From a virus: a stretch of 38,074 bases of DNA. Under the pieces are notes generated by a model. That model was given only the letters and a program-made list of their open reading frames with translations. It ran no database searches and was not told the origin of the DNA. The position numbers were made by a program, and so were the translations under genes. Below are positions 14,672 through 21,490 of this stretch, one piece after another; positions within the stretch are counted from its first letter, which is position 1; the number at the start of each line of letters is the position of its first letter. The stretch spans positions 1-38,074 of IMG/VR virus record IMGVR_UViG_3300042922_000487. The stretch is one strand, 5' to 3'.

Positions 14672-14769
14672 GACGTCCACATTTCACCGTCCTCGGCACA
14701 GTGCTGGGCGTGCATCTGGGGGAACTCTCGGGTGCAGACGCCGCCCTCGGGTCCGACTTCAGTGCACAT
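14668..14769 (-). CDS. Tiny Cys/His protein (33 aa)
   Basis: ATG 14769 lies inside the end of the previous gene; 33 codons with C-x9-C and H-x3-H-C (MCTEVGPEGGVCTREF, HAQHC). Both ends overlap neighbours, the normal spacing in this operon. Zinc binding likely, role unknown. Confidence 0.5.
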   Translation of the reverse strand: MCTEVGPEGGVCTREFPQMHAQHCAEDGEMWTS

Positions 14770-14941
14770 CGCCGCTCCCGTTCGTGTGGTTGGGGATCTC
14801 GTTGGGGCACGGGAGGCTGGACCGTCCGAACGGGGTTCGGCAGCGACCACAGATATGGGCGGGTGGTTCGGGTCGTTCGGTCAGCACAAAGTCCAACCAG
14901 ACCTGTTCGTCTTTGGAGACCTTGTAGTGCAACTCGTCCAT
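14759..14941 (-). CDS. Small zinc-ribbon protein (60 aa)
   Basis: ATG 14941 overlaps the SSB stop (TGATG). N-terminal MDELHYKVSKDEQVWLDFVL, then CGRCRTPFGRSSLPC, a three-Cys cluster, and a Gly/Asn-rich tail. It may assist SSB or DNA metabolism, judging only by coupling. Confidence 0.55.
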   Translation of the reverse strand: MDELHYKVSKDEQVWLDFVLTERPEPPAHICGRCRTPFGRSSLPCPNEIPNHTNGSGDVH

Positions 14942-15399
14942 CAGAAGGGGACCTCGGAATCCGTGGGAACGTTGGCGGTGGTCCACGGGTCGGCGGATAT
15001 GTCTTCGGGGACATAATCCGCGGCCGGCGTCTGCCCGCTGGTGGTTTTCATGATGACGGCGGTTGCGCGTTTCAGGGACGCACCCAGTTCGTCCACATCG
15101 AGTTCGAGGCTGGTCCGGTTATTGCCCTCACGGTCTTGGTAGTTACGCTGTTTCAGCCGCCCTGTGGCGATGACCCGGTCACCCTTGCGGAGCGAGCCGG
15201 CAATGTTCTCGGCGAAGTCCCGCCAAGCGGACGCTCTGAGGAACGTGGTGTCGCCGTCCTCCCACTGGTTCGTCTGCTTGTTGAGGCGTCGGGATGATGC
15301 GGCGATCGTGAAATCCACGACCGGGCGTCCGTTGCTCGTGTACCGGAGTTCGGGGTCGGCGGTCAGGTTCCCGGCGATTGTGACGTTGGAGAGTTCCAT
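14941..15399 (-). CDS. ssb: Single-stranded DNA-binding protein
   Basis: 152 aa. OB-fold signature: LSNVTIAGNLTADPELRYTS, VDFTIAASSRR, DTTFLRASAWRDFAENIA and KGDRVIATGRLKQRNYQDRE. The C-terminus ends TDSEVPF, the acidic tip with terminal Pro-Phe through which SSBs recruit partner proteins. It coats single strands during replication and recombination. ATG 15399 overlaps the upstream stop. Confidence 0.95.
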   Translation of the reverse strand: MELSNVTIAGNLTADPELRYTSNGRPVVDFTIAASSRRLNKQTNQWEDGDTTFLRASAWRDFAENIAGSLRKGDRVIATGRLKQRNYQDREGNNRTSLELDVDELGASLKRATAVIMKTTSGQTPAADYVPEDISADPWTTANVPTDSEVPF

Positions 15400-15554
15400 T
15401 ACTTGTACCGTTCCTTCAAAGCGATTTCGCAGTCCCAACACTCAGGCCAGTCCTGCGGGTGTTCGTGGGTTTCATGCCACCGGTCGAGTGCGTCATCCCG
15501 GCGTGCGTCTTCCTGGGCGGAGATCCAGTCGTCAGAACCCCAACTGCGGTCCAT
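15399..15554 (-). CDS. Small acidic Trp/Cys protein (51 aa)
   Basis: ATG 15554 overlaps the HNH gene's stop (TGATG). Pattern MDRSWGSDDWISAQEDARRD, DALDRWHETHEHPQDWPECW, DCEIALKERYK. Possibly a Cys/His metal site (H-x3-H ... C-x2-C). No family recognised. Confidence 0.58.
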   Translation of the reverse strand: MDRSWGSDDWISAQEDARRDDALDRWHETHEHPQDWPECWDCEIALKERYK

Positions 15555-16486
15555 CACTCCCACTCCTCTTCGTCGTAGGCGTCGATATCGACGGAGACGT
15601 CGAGCGCCATGCTGGCGTCGGGCTTCATCAGCTCGGCGCCGTTCTTGCGCGCCCATGCGAGGGAGATAAGTCGCTCCCACGTCCCTTCGCTGTTGACCCA
15701 CCGGGCGCCGCCGAGGATGCCGACGAGTTGGTGGCAGCCGGGGCACAGAGCGACGAGCATTGTGTTGTCTGGGTCGTTCTGTTTTCCGAAGACGTGGTGG
15801 GAGGACAGGCCCTTTGCGCCCTGTTTCTCGCACAGTTGGCAGATGCCTTCGGCGAGACCAACCGTCGTTCGGCGCTTTCCACCGAAGTAACTGACGTCCG
15901 CCCGCTGATCCGACCCGCATTTGCGGGTGCAGAACCGCTGCTTTCCCGTCGACGGAACGAATTGACCGCCGCAGTACTCACAGAGTTTCGATGGCAGGTC
16001 TGAGCGGGTTGCGACGTACTCTGCCCACTGCTCTGGGAAGTGGCGTTGGAACGCCTGCGACATGCCTTCGATGGAGTATCCGTTTGCGCGGCAGTACGCC
16101 GTGAACTTGCCGTCATATGCGAGAAGCGCCCGGAGGCGCTTCTGAGTGGTTGTCTTGTCGAACCCTTGCCCGCGTGGCGGCTTCCGGTCCCGAGGTCGGT
16201 ACTCTCGGGGCAAGTCGAGCCGGCTGACCTTGAGCGCGACTCCCGCGTAGGGGCGACCGAGGCGTCGGGCTACTTCTGACAGGGTGAGGCGTTCAAGCAG
16301 CAGTGCCCGCAGCTCTTCGATCTCATCCTCAGTCCAGCGGGCACCCGAAAGCGGATAGCCGATGCGGGCCAACCGCTCATGCACGGACTGCCCCGCCATG
16401 CCAAGTCTCTTAGCCGCTTTCCAAATGCTGCCGGTTTCCTTGTACGCGCGGACGATCTCATCCGTCTCCTTCTTTCGGTTCGGCAT
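15554..16486 (-). CDS. HNH endonuclease with N-terminal helix-turn-helix repeats
   Basis: 310 aa. Residues 1-100 hold two HTH-like units (SIWKAAKRLGMAGQSVHERL and TLSEVARRLGRPYAGVALKV) as in homing endonucleases that use HTHs to recognise sites. Then a C2C2 cluster CEYCGGQF...CTRKCGSD, and a nuclease core CQLCEKQGAKGLSSHHVFGK...CPGCHQL with the HH pair. The C-terminus is acidic. Probably a free-standing homing-type enzyme placed in the replication region. Confidence 0.82.
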   Translation of the reverse strand: MPNRKKETDEIVRAYKETGSIWKAAKRLGMAGQSVHERLARIGYPLSGARWTEDEIEELRALLLERLTLSEVARRLGRPYAGVALKVSRLDLPREYRPRDRKPPRGQGFDKTTTQKRLRALLAYDGKFTAYCRANGYSIEGMSQAFQRHFPEQWAEYVATRSDLPSKLCEYCGGQFVPSTGKQRFCTRKCGSDQRADVSYFGGKRRTTVGLAEGICQLCEKQGAKGLSSHHVFGKQNDPDNTMLVALCPGCHQLVGILGGARWVNSEGTWERLISLAWARKNGAELMKPDASMALDVSVDIDAYDEEEWE

Positions 16487-16530
16487 CAGCGATCACCGAC
16501 CACGTAGAACGACACAACGTCATCGGTCAT
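16486..16530 (-). CDS. Possible 14-aa coupled mini-ORF
   Basis: ATG at 16530 overlaps the previous stop (ATGA) and its TGA overlaps the HNH start (TGATG): MTDDVVSFYVVGDR. It may only keep ribosomes moving between two genes, or be a real micropeptide. Confidence 0.3.
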   Translation of the reverse strand: MTDDVVSFYVVGDR

Positions 16531-17174
16531 GCTGCTGTCCTGTCTGCTTGTTCAATCCACCTAGCGAGGTCGTGGTGGTTGTGGCGGGCGGCGAGGCGTG
16601 CCAACGATGCGGGTTTCCGACCCAACGATTTCGCTGCCGAGTCGGGTGATTCGCCGACCTGACGGAGGTGGTTGAGGTCCTCGAGAAGGTACTGGGCGCG
16701 GGTTGTGTCGGCGGGGGTGGTGATGGGTTCCGGGTCGGTGTCGGGGTCGTTCCAATGCAACGGTCCAACCCAGCCCATGCGGCGCGCGTGCGCCTTCACC
16801 CGGTTCGTGTGGAACAACGGTGGCGGAGTGCGGCCCCACACCTTCCGGTACACGTCACGCACCTTGTCCGCGTTGACCTTCCCGACCGTTTCGGCGTACA
16901 TGAGTTGCCGGATGCGGGCACCTGTGAGGCCGACGAGTTCACCGATCTGGTTCGTCGACCAGCCCATGTATGCGAGGGCTTGCAGGCGTCGTCGTGTGCC
17001 TGTGCCGTCAAGGACAGGGTTGGGGTGCTCGTACTTCCCCGCCCGTTTCATGTTCTTGTACCAGTACTGCTGATCCGTCGCCGCCTGCCTGCACTCGTCA
17101 CACCCACAGAGATGCTGGCAGTAGCAGGTTTTCGTCTCCCCGTGCTTGTGTGTCGGGGGGCAAATGTTCCTCAT
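16527..17174 (-). CDS. HTH DNA-binding protein with N-terminal Cys/His cluster (215 aa)
   Basis: ATG 17174 overlaps the previous stop. The N-terminus CPPTHKHGETKTCYCQHLCG then CDEC has seven Cys/His that probably bind zinc. A helix-turn-helix follows (LQALAYMGWSTNQIGELVGL, then ARIRQLM; about residues 65-100), a WGRTPPP linker and a second helical C-terminal domain (SPDSAAKSLGRKPASLARLA). Similar proteins are common in actinophages; a regulatory role is likely. Two HTH units suggest DNA with two sites. Confidence 0.7.
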   Translation of the reverse strand: MRNICPPTHKHGETKTCYCQHLCGCDECRQAATDQQYWYKNMKRAGKYEHPNPVLDGTGTRRRLQALAYMGWSTNQIGELVGLTGARIRQLMYAETVGKVNADKVRDVYRKVWGRTPPPLFHTNRVKAHARRMGWVGPLHWNDPDTDPEPITTPADTTRAQYLLEDLNHLRQVGESPDSAAKSLGRKPASLARLAARHNHHDLARWIEQADRTAA

Positions 17175-17482
17175 GCTGCACGCTCCCTGGCTTCCTTGAA
17201 TTCGTGGTCCCACGCGGCACGGTCGAACCGGTTGGGTTTCAACCCGTGCGCACGGCGAATGTCCCCGACGAACGCTTTTCCCACCCGCAACCGTTCAGCG
17301 ATCACCGCATCCGGTAGCCCTGCCTGCACCAGGACGGGGATTCGTTCGCGTGCTGGCACTTCGGCGGGAATCAACCCCAACACCGCCCGCCGCAGCAGGT
17401 CGTTGACCTTCACGTTCTTCGCGTCGGCGAGTTCGACGAGCGCAACCCATACCGGGTCTGGAAGGTCTAGAGGGATACGCAT
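17171..17482 (-). CDS. Small DNA-binding protein, RHH-like N-terminus plus HTH (103 aa)
   Basis: ATG 17482 with GGAG upstream; the longer frame to 17560 is not needed. Residues 1-40 (MRIPLDLPDPVWVALVELAD, VKVNDLLRRAVLGL) resemble a ribbon-helix-helix; residues 50-85 (RIPVLVQAGLPDAVIAERLR, GKAFVGDIRRAHGL) resemble an HTH. Lies next to the replication initiator and candidate origin, so it may control replication. Function is inference. Confidence 0.6.
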   Translation of the reverse strand: MRIPLDLPDPVWVALVELADAKNVKVNDLLRRAVLGLIPAEVPARERIPVLVQAGLPDAVIAERLRVGKAFVGDIRRAHGLKPNRFDRAAWDHEFKEARERAA

Positions 17483-17600
17483 ACGGGTCTCCGGGGGTAT
17501 GAGAAAGGGCCACACCAGACGGTGCGACCCTGGAACGAGAACCGCTGACTTGGTCATCAACGGGGAAAGGCCACGACCCTAGCGAGTGGATCGTGACCCC

Positions 17601-17740
17601 TGTGGATAACTGAGTGTCAGCGGGAGCGCATCTTCGAAGAAGATGTAGCAGTAGGTGTAGATGTAGCTGTAGAAGTAGTAGGCCCGCCCGTAGGCTTGCC
17701 CGACGTTTGGGCTAAACGTTGCCCGTAGCGTTGCCCGTAG
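17601..17740. other. Candidate replication origin (DnaA box and direct repeats)
   Basis: Just downstream of, and partly inside, the initiator gene. Seen directly: a perfect DnaA box (TTATCCACA on the minus strand, 17601-17609); CATCTTC/GAAGATG inverted repeat (about 17630-17646); six consecutive hexamers GTAGNN (17645-17680); two perfect tandem copies of a 12-mer CGTTGCCCGTAG (17717-17728, 17729-17740) with a further partial copy at 17686-17693; and the dyad ACGTTT/AAACGT (17703-17719). Such arrays beside an initiator gene fit an iteron-type origin. Function not shown. Confidence 0.5.
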
Positions 17741-18260
17741 GCCCTATTGGGAGGAAGCCGGGGAAGTCCCAGTCGAGCTCGGTCCGTGTCTCTCGAACAG
17801 GCACGGCAGGCTGCTTTAGGACCGTCATGACCTGTGGCTTCTCCCACGCCGCGAGGTCCGGTTCCTTCTTCTTGAGTCGTTGAAGCTCGTGCACTACGAC
17901 GGCGCGGATCTTGTTCGACGCGATGGCTCCGTACGCCTTCGCCGCCGACACAGCGAGGCGCGGCTGATGCATGAGGCCGTCGTGTCGGAGGAACGAACGC
18001 ACCAGGACTTCGTCGGTCGCCTGGTCGAAGACGCAGAAGTACGTGTCCGACAACTCCTGAGCTGCGATCATGACGTCACCCGACGCCTGTTCCTTCGACA
18101 TCGCGGCGAGGCGTCCGGGGTGGAACTCGACGCACCCGCAGTAGTCCAGTTTCGGGTGCGAGGTGAGTTTGAAGTACAGCGACTGTGCGGGGGCCGTCAG
18201 GTTACGGAAGTCTGCGTCCGACCAGATGTCAATGTTGATCGTGGCGCGCTCACGTGCCAT
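17712..18260 (-). CDS. Replication initiation protein (winged-helix type)
   Basis: 182 aa. N-terminus ERATINIDIWSDADFRNLTA, PAQSLYFKLTSHPKLDYCGC, then SKEQASGDVMIAAQELSD and LVRSFLRHDGLMHQPRLAVS match the phage replication-initiator/HTH family common in actinophages. The C-terminal half is variable, as usual. It probably binds the repeats at 17640-17740 and starts replication with host enzymes, as no phage polymerase or helicase is seen. The last codons overlap the repeats (ending TGNATGNV). Confidence 0.72.
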   Translation of the reverse strand: MARERATINIDIWSDADFRNLTAPAQSLYFKLTSHPKLDYCGCVEFHPGRLAAMSKEQASGDVMIAAQELSDTYFCVFDQATDEVLVRSFLRHDGLMHQPRLAVSAAKAYGAIASNKIRAVVVHELQRLKKKEPDLAAWEKPQVMTVLKQPAVPVRETRTELDWDFPGFLPIGPTGNATGNV

Positions 18261-18795
18261 TGGCCTCCCTCGCTTCCTGGATCTTGTTCCTGACGATTGC
18301 TGCGGCGTATGCCGCCTTCGCCTGCCACGGTGCGTCGGCCTGCACGGCTCGCCGGACCGCGAACTCGATCAGCGGGATTGGTACTTTCTGCTCGTACCAG
18401 TCGTTGATCCGCATCAGATCGATGGGCTTGGCGTACCTACGCCGGTATTCGGGGACGTAGTGATTCCAGATGTCGATGACCTCGTCCTCGTACGCGTTCA
18501 GCTCTTCGGAGTACGTCGCCAGGCGTTCGGCCACTTGGGCCCGCGCGGAAGCCTCTACAGCCACGGCAAGGTTGACCGCCGCCACCATCTCCTCGGATGC
18601 TCCCGTGGATGCCTTGCCGGCGTTGCAGTCCTCGCAAGCGGTCGTCAGGTTCTCGGGGATGTCAGTTCCACCGAGGGCGACCGGAACCACGTGATCGACG
18701 TGTAGTTCGGTTTCCTCCGGGACTGCACCGCAGTAGGTGCACCGGAACCCGTCGCGTCGGAAGATTTCAAATCGAAGTCGCTTGTTTACGGCCAC
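18250..18795 (-). CDS. HNH endonuclease (181 aa)
   Basis: GTG at 18795 (AGGGG upstream). Classic HNH: LRFEIFRRDGFRCTYCG, ELHVDHVVPVALGGTDIPEN and TACEDCNAGKAS with DH catalytic pair and two CxxC. After ~70 residues a helical C-terminal extension (VAAVNLAVAVEASARAQVAE, YVPEYRRRYAKPIDLMRIND) of unknown role. Overlaps the initiator gene start by 11 bp, suggesting an endonuclease that arrived in the operon. Confidence 0.85.
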   Translation of the reverse strand: MAVNKRLRFEIFRRDGFRCTYCGAVPEETELHVDHVVPVALGGTDIPENLTTACEDCNAGKASTGASEEMVAAVNLAVAVEASARAQVAERLATYSEELNAYEDEVIDIWNHYVPEYRRRYAKPIDLMRINDWYEQKVPIPLIEFAVRRAVQADAPWQAKAAYAAAIVRNKIQEAREANGT

Positions 18796-18808
18796 TACCC
18801 TGTTCCCC

Positions 18809-18952
18809 TCATTGGTTGTCTCCGGGCGGCGGAAGTTCCTCGAGAGCTTTCACGTCGTATCCGTCGCGCCGCAGTTCTTCGGCGGCTTCTTCGAACTCGT
18901 AGGCGTGCATCTCCACGACTGCCCGGTAGCGCTTGATCGATGGCGTGCTCAT
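18809..18952 (-). CDS. Hypothetical protein (47 aa)
   Basis: ATG 18952 overlaps the previous stop (TAATG). Sequence has a short charged helix (YEFEEAAEELRRDGYDVKAL) and ends PPPGDNQ. Probably a small alpha-beta protein; no function assigned. Confidence 0.6.
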   Translation of the reverse strand: MSTPSIKRYRAVVEMHAYEFEEAAEELRRDGYDVKALEELPPPGDNQ

Positions 18953-19161
18953 TATTCGTCTCCGGTTCGTTTGGTGGCTTCCCCGAGGATCGCTTGACGC
19001 ACCCTCCACAAGGGGAGACCGGATGCGGCAGCGATCTCGTCTACTTCGAACCCGTGGTTGTAGGCGAACCGGCAGGCCAGGATTTTGGCGGGTCCGTGGT
19101 CTACGGCGAGGCGGGATTCGATGTATGCGATTTGCCAGATGCGGAGGGTCTTGTCAGGCAT
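18952..19161 (-). CDS. Small HTH-like protein (69 aa)
   Basis: ATG 19161 with GGAG upstream. C-terminal half (NHGFEVDEIAAASGLPLWRV, RQAILG) is HTH-like. May be a small regulator or Xis-like DNA binder. Not assigned to a family. Confidence 0.6.
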   Translation of the reverse strand: MPDKTLRIWQIAYIESRLAVDHGPAKILACRFAYNHGFEVDEIAAASGLPLWRVRQAILGEATKRTGDE

Positions 19162-19170
19162 CGACTTCTC

Positions 19171-19548
19171 CTACGGCTGGTCGTGGGTGGTTCCGTCGTC
19201 GATGAGACGTACCTGCCCGTAGATGGTGTGCGGGACGCTGATCTCGGTGGGCAGGACGGTCCCGTGTCTGCGGACTAGCCACCCATCGCCGTACGCGTCC
19301 TGGCGGTGCGTTTCCACCCACCCGTGACATCCGGTGACCCCGGACCCGCACAAGACGACGAGCGCGCCAGGCAGGTTCACCCACGGCTGTCTTGATCCGC
19401 CCATGCCCCGCCCGACACGGTGATGAATGGACCATTCGGTGCCGCGTGATTCAAAGCGAAGGGACCGTCCGCAGCGTGCGCACGATCCCTGGTCTCTTTC
19501 CCAGACGAGCTCGACGGTTCGTTTCGTCGGCCCCGTATCCCTGGTCAT
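19171..19548 (-). CDS. HNH-type nuclease (125 aa)
   Basis: ATG 19548 overlaps the upstream stop. CARCGRSLRFESRG, then WSIHHRVGRGMGGSR with an HH pair, and LCGSGVTGCHGWVE: the layout of HNH domains as used in small phage homing endonucleases. The C-terminal ~40 residues are unassigned. Probably active as a nickase, though some key residues cannot be confirmed by eye. Confidence 0.75.
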   Translation of the reverse strand: MTRDTGPTKRTVELVWERDQGSCARCGRSLRFESRGTEWSIHHRVGRGMGGSRQPWVNLPGALVVLCGSGVTGCHGWVETHRQDAYGDGWLVRRHGTVLPTEISVPHTIYGQVRLIDDGTTHDQP

Positions 19549-19814
19549 GCGGGTAGCACCGTCCAGCAGTCACCCGCGGCACGTTTGCAGCCAGCGCACT
19601 TGTTCCCGGAGTCAATTTCGGCCTGCTTATTTCGTGCGGCGCACGCGCACATCAGGAAGCTGCGTCCCCGGCATGAGCAGAGGATCCGGTTGGTGACTTC
19701 CTGGGTGCAGTTCGCCGGGTTCAGGTGTTTGATCTGGCATCCGGGTTCATCCTCGAGCCAGGTTTCATCCAGGGTGGTGGTGTCCACGGTGGGCTTATCA
19801 AGAACACCGTTCAT
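19545..19814 (-). CDS. Cys-rich protein (89 aa)
   Basis: ATG 19814 overlaps the neighbour by four bases. Eight or more Cys: CQIKHLNPANC, ILCSC, MCACAARN, KCAGCKRAAGDC. Likely a zinc-binding structural protein. It lies between a nuclease and a paralogous gene, with no clear function. Spacing is regular enough to suggest a folded domain. Confidence 0.62.
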   Translation of the reverse strand: MNGVLDKPTVDTTTLDETWLEDEPGCQIKHLNPANCTQEVTNRILCSCRGRSFLMCACAARNKQAEIDSGNKCAGCKRAAGDCWTVLPA

Positions 19815-20212
19815 CTCGCCGCCTCCGCAGCTTCCTGAGCCACACGGGCAAGGTGTAGACCCTGTCGCGGGGTCAGTTCCGCGCCATTCACGGCAGTGGC
19901 CAGCATCAGCGCGTCTGCCACAGCGGTCACCTGCGCGTCGGTGACCGGCCCCTTTCGGCGGAAGCCAGCGGCGGTGTCGAACAACTCGAACAGCGCGGCC
20001 AGCGTCGAGTCGGGGTCCCAGTCCTCGCCGTCCGAACCTGTAACGCGGTTGTATGTGCGGGTTACCAGAGCTTCGCGTTCGTCGCCGGGGACCGGCTCAT
20101 CGAGCAGAGCGCGGATCGCGGCGGCCAGACTGCGCCCGCCTCCGCGCTCAGGGCTGGGCGGCAGCTGCTCCCACGCGGCGAGTGCGGCGCGCGCTTCGTC
20201 TCGTGCGTTCAT
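19811..20212 (-). CDS. Paralogue family protein A (133 aa)
   Basis: ATG 20212 overlaps the small upstream gene. It shares a framework with the products at 24608-25021 and 27286-27567: N-terminal DEARAAL---, LLDEPVPGDEREALV, AAGFRRKGPVTDAQVTAVAD and a C-terminal EAAEAAR. No catalytic motif. The family is common in actinophage early regions; the role is unknown. Three copies in one phage suggest duplication and divergence. Confidence 0.65.
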   Translation of the reverse strand: MNARDEARAALAAWEQLPPSPERGGGRSLAAAIRALLDEPVPGDEREALVTRTYNRVTGSDGEDWDPDSTLAALFELFDTAAGFRRKGPVTDAQVTAVADALMLATAVNGAELTPRQGLHLARVAQEAAEAAR

Positions 20213-20367
20213 TTGAGTCCTCCGAATACGTCTGTGAGTACGTTGCGTACCCGTGTGGCCGTATACGCAAACTCGTAAGCCTCATCCCATGTGGGGAACC
20301 ATCTGGGGGCGTCTCCGGGGACCAGGGCAACCCACTGGTGGAACGCGGACCAAACTTTCGTTTTCAT
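20209..20367 (-). CDS. Small Trp-rich protein (52 aa)
   Basis: ATG 20367 overlaps the previous stop (TAATG). KTKVWSAFHQWVALVPGDAP then RWFPTWDEAYEFAYTATRVR. Similar short proteins of unknown role are frequent in actinophages. It has four Trp, so a binding role is possible. Too short to be found by a length-limited search. Confidence 0.6.
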   Translation of the reverse strand: MKTKVWSAFHQWVALVPGDAPRWFPTWDEAYEFAYTATRVRNVLTDVFGGLK

Positions 20368-20747
20368 TAGTCGTCCCCTTCCCGTTGGATGCCGAGGAAG
20401 CGGAGTGCGCGTCCGATGGCGACGGTTTCGGCGGCTTCGACCGCCCGGTAGGAGAACGGGTCGGCGTCGTCCACGTAGGACCGTGACGCGGTCGCCGTTG
20501 TGGTTGGTGCCTGGTCCTTCCGGTCGCGCCAGACACGGGCGGCGGCGACCGCAACGTCACCGGACTGATTCAGGATCACTTCCGTTTCGATCCGCCCATC
20601 CGGGTACGCGGCCCAGAACGATGTCACCTTCCCGTCTACCGTGGACAGGTCGTCAGGGTCGGGCCCGAAGTCCGGCTTAGACGTGTGACGCCCCCTGTCC
20701 AGTCGGGAGGGGGAGTCATCGGTGTTCGGGATGAGAATGTCGACCAT
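20367..20747 (-). CDS. Recombination-associated protein with ET-AIGRAL motif (126 aa)
   Basis: ATG 20747. Central beta-rich part (VTSFWAAYPDGRIETEVILN, SGDVAVAAARVWRDRKD) and a C-terminal helix YRAVEAAETVAIGRALRFLG. The ET-x-AIGRAL string occurs in phage single-strand annealing/ERF-like and related proteins encoded next to exonucleases. With the PDDEXK exonuclease two genes upstream this suggests a Red-type pair, but the protein is short and the assignment is inference. Confidence 0.5.
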   Translation of the reverse strand: MVDILIPNTDDSPSRLDRGRHTSKPDFGPDPDDLSTVDGKVTSFWAAYPDGRIETEVILNQSGDVAVAAARVWRDRKDQAPTTTATASRSYVDDADPFSYRAVEAAETVAIGRALRFLGIQREGDD

Positions 20748-20752
20748 GATGG

Positions 20753-21490
20753 TCAGTTCCTTTCGTCTGATCGCTCAAACGCGATGTCGACCGGACCCTG
20801 TTGCAGGTACTTGATCGCTCGCTCTAGTCGGATTGGGTCGTCCTCGATATATCCGAGGGCGGAGTTGCAAAAGCTGCACAACAGTCCGCGCACATGACCT
20901 GTAGCGTGATCGTGGTCTACTGCGAACCGGTTGTTGATGCGGCCTCGGCCATTCGGGCCGCCGCGGCAGATCGCGCACGCACCTTCCTGTTCGGCGAGGA
21001 TCGTGGCGTAGTCGCCGGGGGTCATGCGGTACTTCTCCCACAGCATCTGCTTCCAGCGGGTTCGTTTGCCGTACGCACGCTTCCGCGCATCGCGACATGC
21101 GGCACAGCGCCGACGCACACCGCTGCTGGGTAGTTCGATCCCTGTACCGCAGTCCTCGCAAATCGGCTGAGGGATGTTCAGGTCGCCGTAGACGCGCTTA
21201 CGTGAGTAGTGGGGCATGCAGAGCCCCCCGGCCCGCCGCGACCCATCACACCCACTGACCGAGCACTGAGGATCCGGCGGTTCGTACCCGGTCCGCCTCC
21301 TGTACGCCGCGCGAAGATAGTGCTTCTGGCAGAGGCTCGCGGCGGTGGCTCCTCGACTGCACCCATCCTCTGAAGCGCAACGCGGTCTAGACGGGTCATT
21401 CTCTCGCTCGAGGGTGTAGTGCCATGTGCACAGCCCCCGGGCCTTCACGGTCTTAATGCACGACTCTCTCTTGCACTCCAACTGCTTCAT
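20753..21490 (-). CDS. Endonuclease VII-type nuclease with three CCCH modules
   Basis: 245 aa. Three tandem modules near the N-terminus with the pattern C-x4-C-x8-9-C-x2-HY: CKRESC...CTWHY, CASEDGC...CQKHY and CSVSGC...CMPHY. Next a C-x2-C...C-x2-C cluster (CEDC...CAAC), then an endonuclease VII core (EQEGACAICRG, FAVDHDHATGHVRGLLCSFC, NSALGYIEDD). T4 endonuclease VII cuts branched DNA such as Holliday junctions, useful before packaging. The triple zinc front is unusual. Overlaps the exonuclease stop by 38 bp. Confidence 0.82.
   Translation of the reverse strand: MKQLECKRESCIKTVKARGLCTWHYTLERENDPSRPRCASEDGCSRGATAASLCQKHYLRAAYRRRTGYEPPDPQCSVSGCDGSRRAGGLCMPHYSRKRVYGDLNIPQPICEDCGTGIELPSSGVRRRCAACRDARKRAYGKRTRWKQMLWEKYRMTPGDYATILAEQEGACAICRGGPNGRGRINNRFAVDHDHATGHVRGLLCSFCNSALGYIEDDPIRLERAIKYLQQGPVDIAFERSDERN

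Noticed and set aside
17645-17680. GTAGNN hexamers as a CRISPR array or simple microsatellite
   Set aside because: Units are six bases without spacers, so not CRISPR; imperfect repeats beside initiator and DnaA box fit an origin better.
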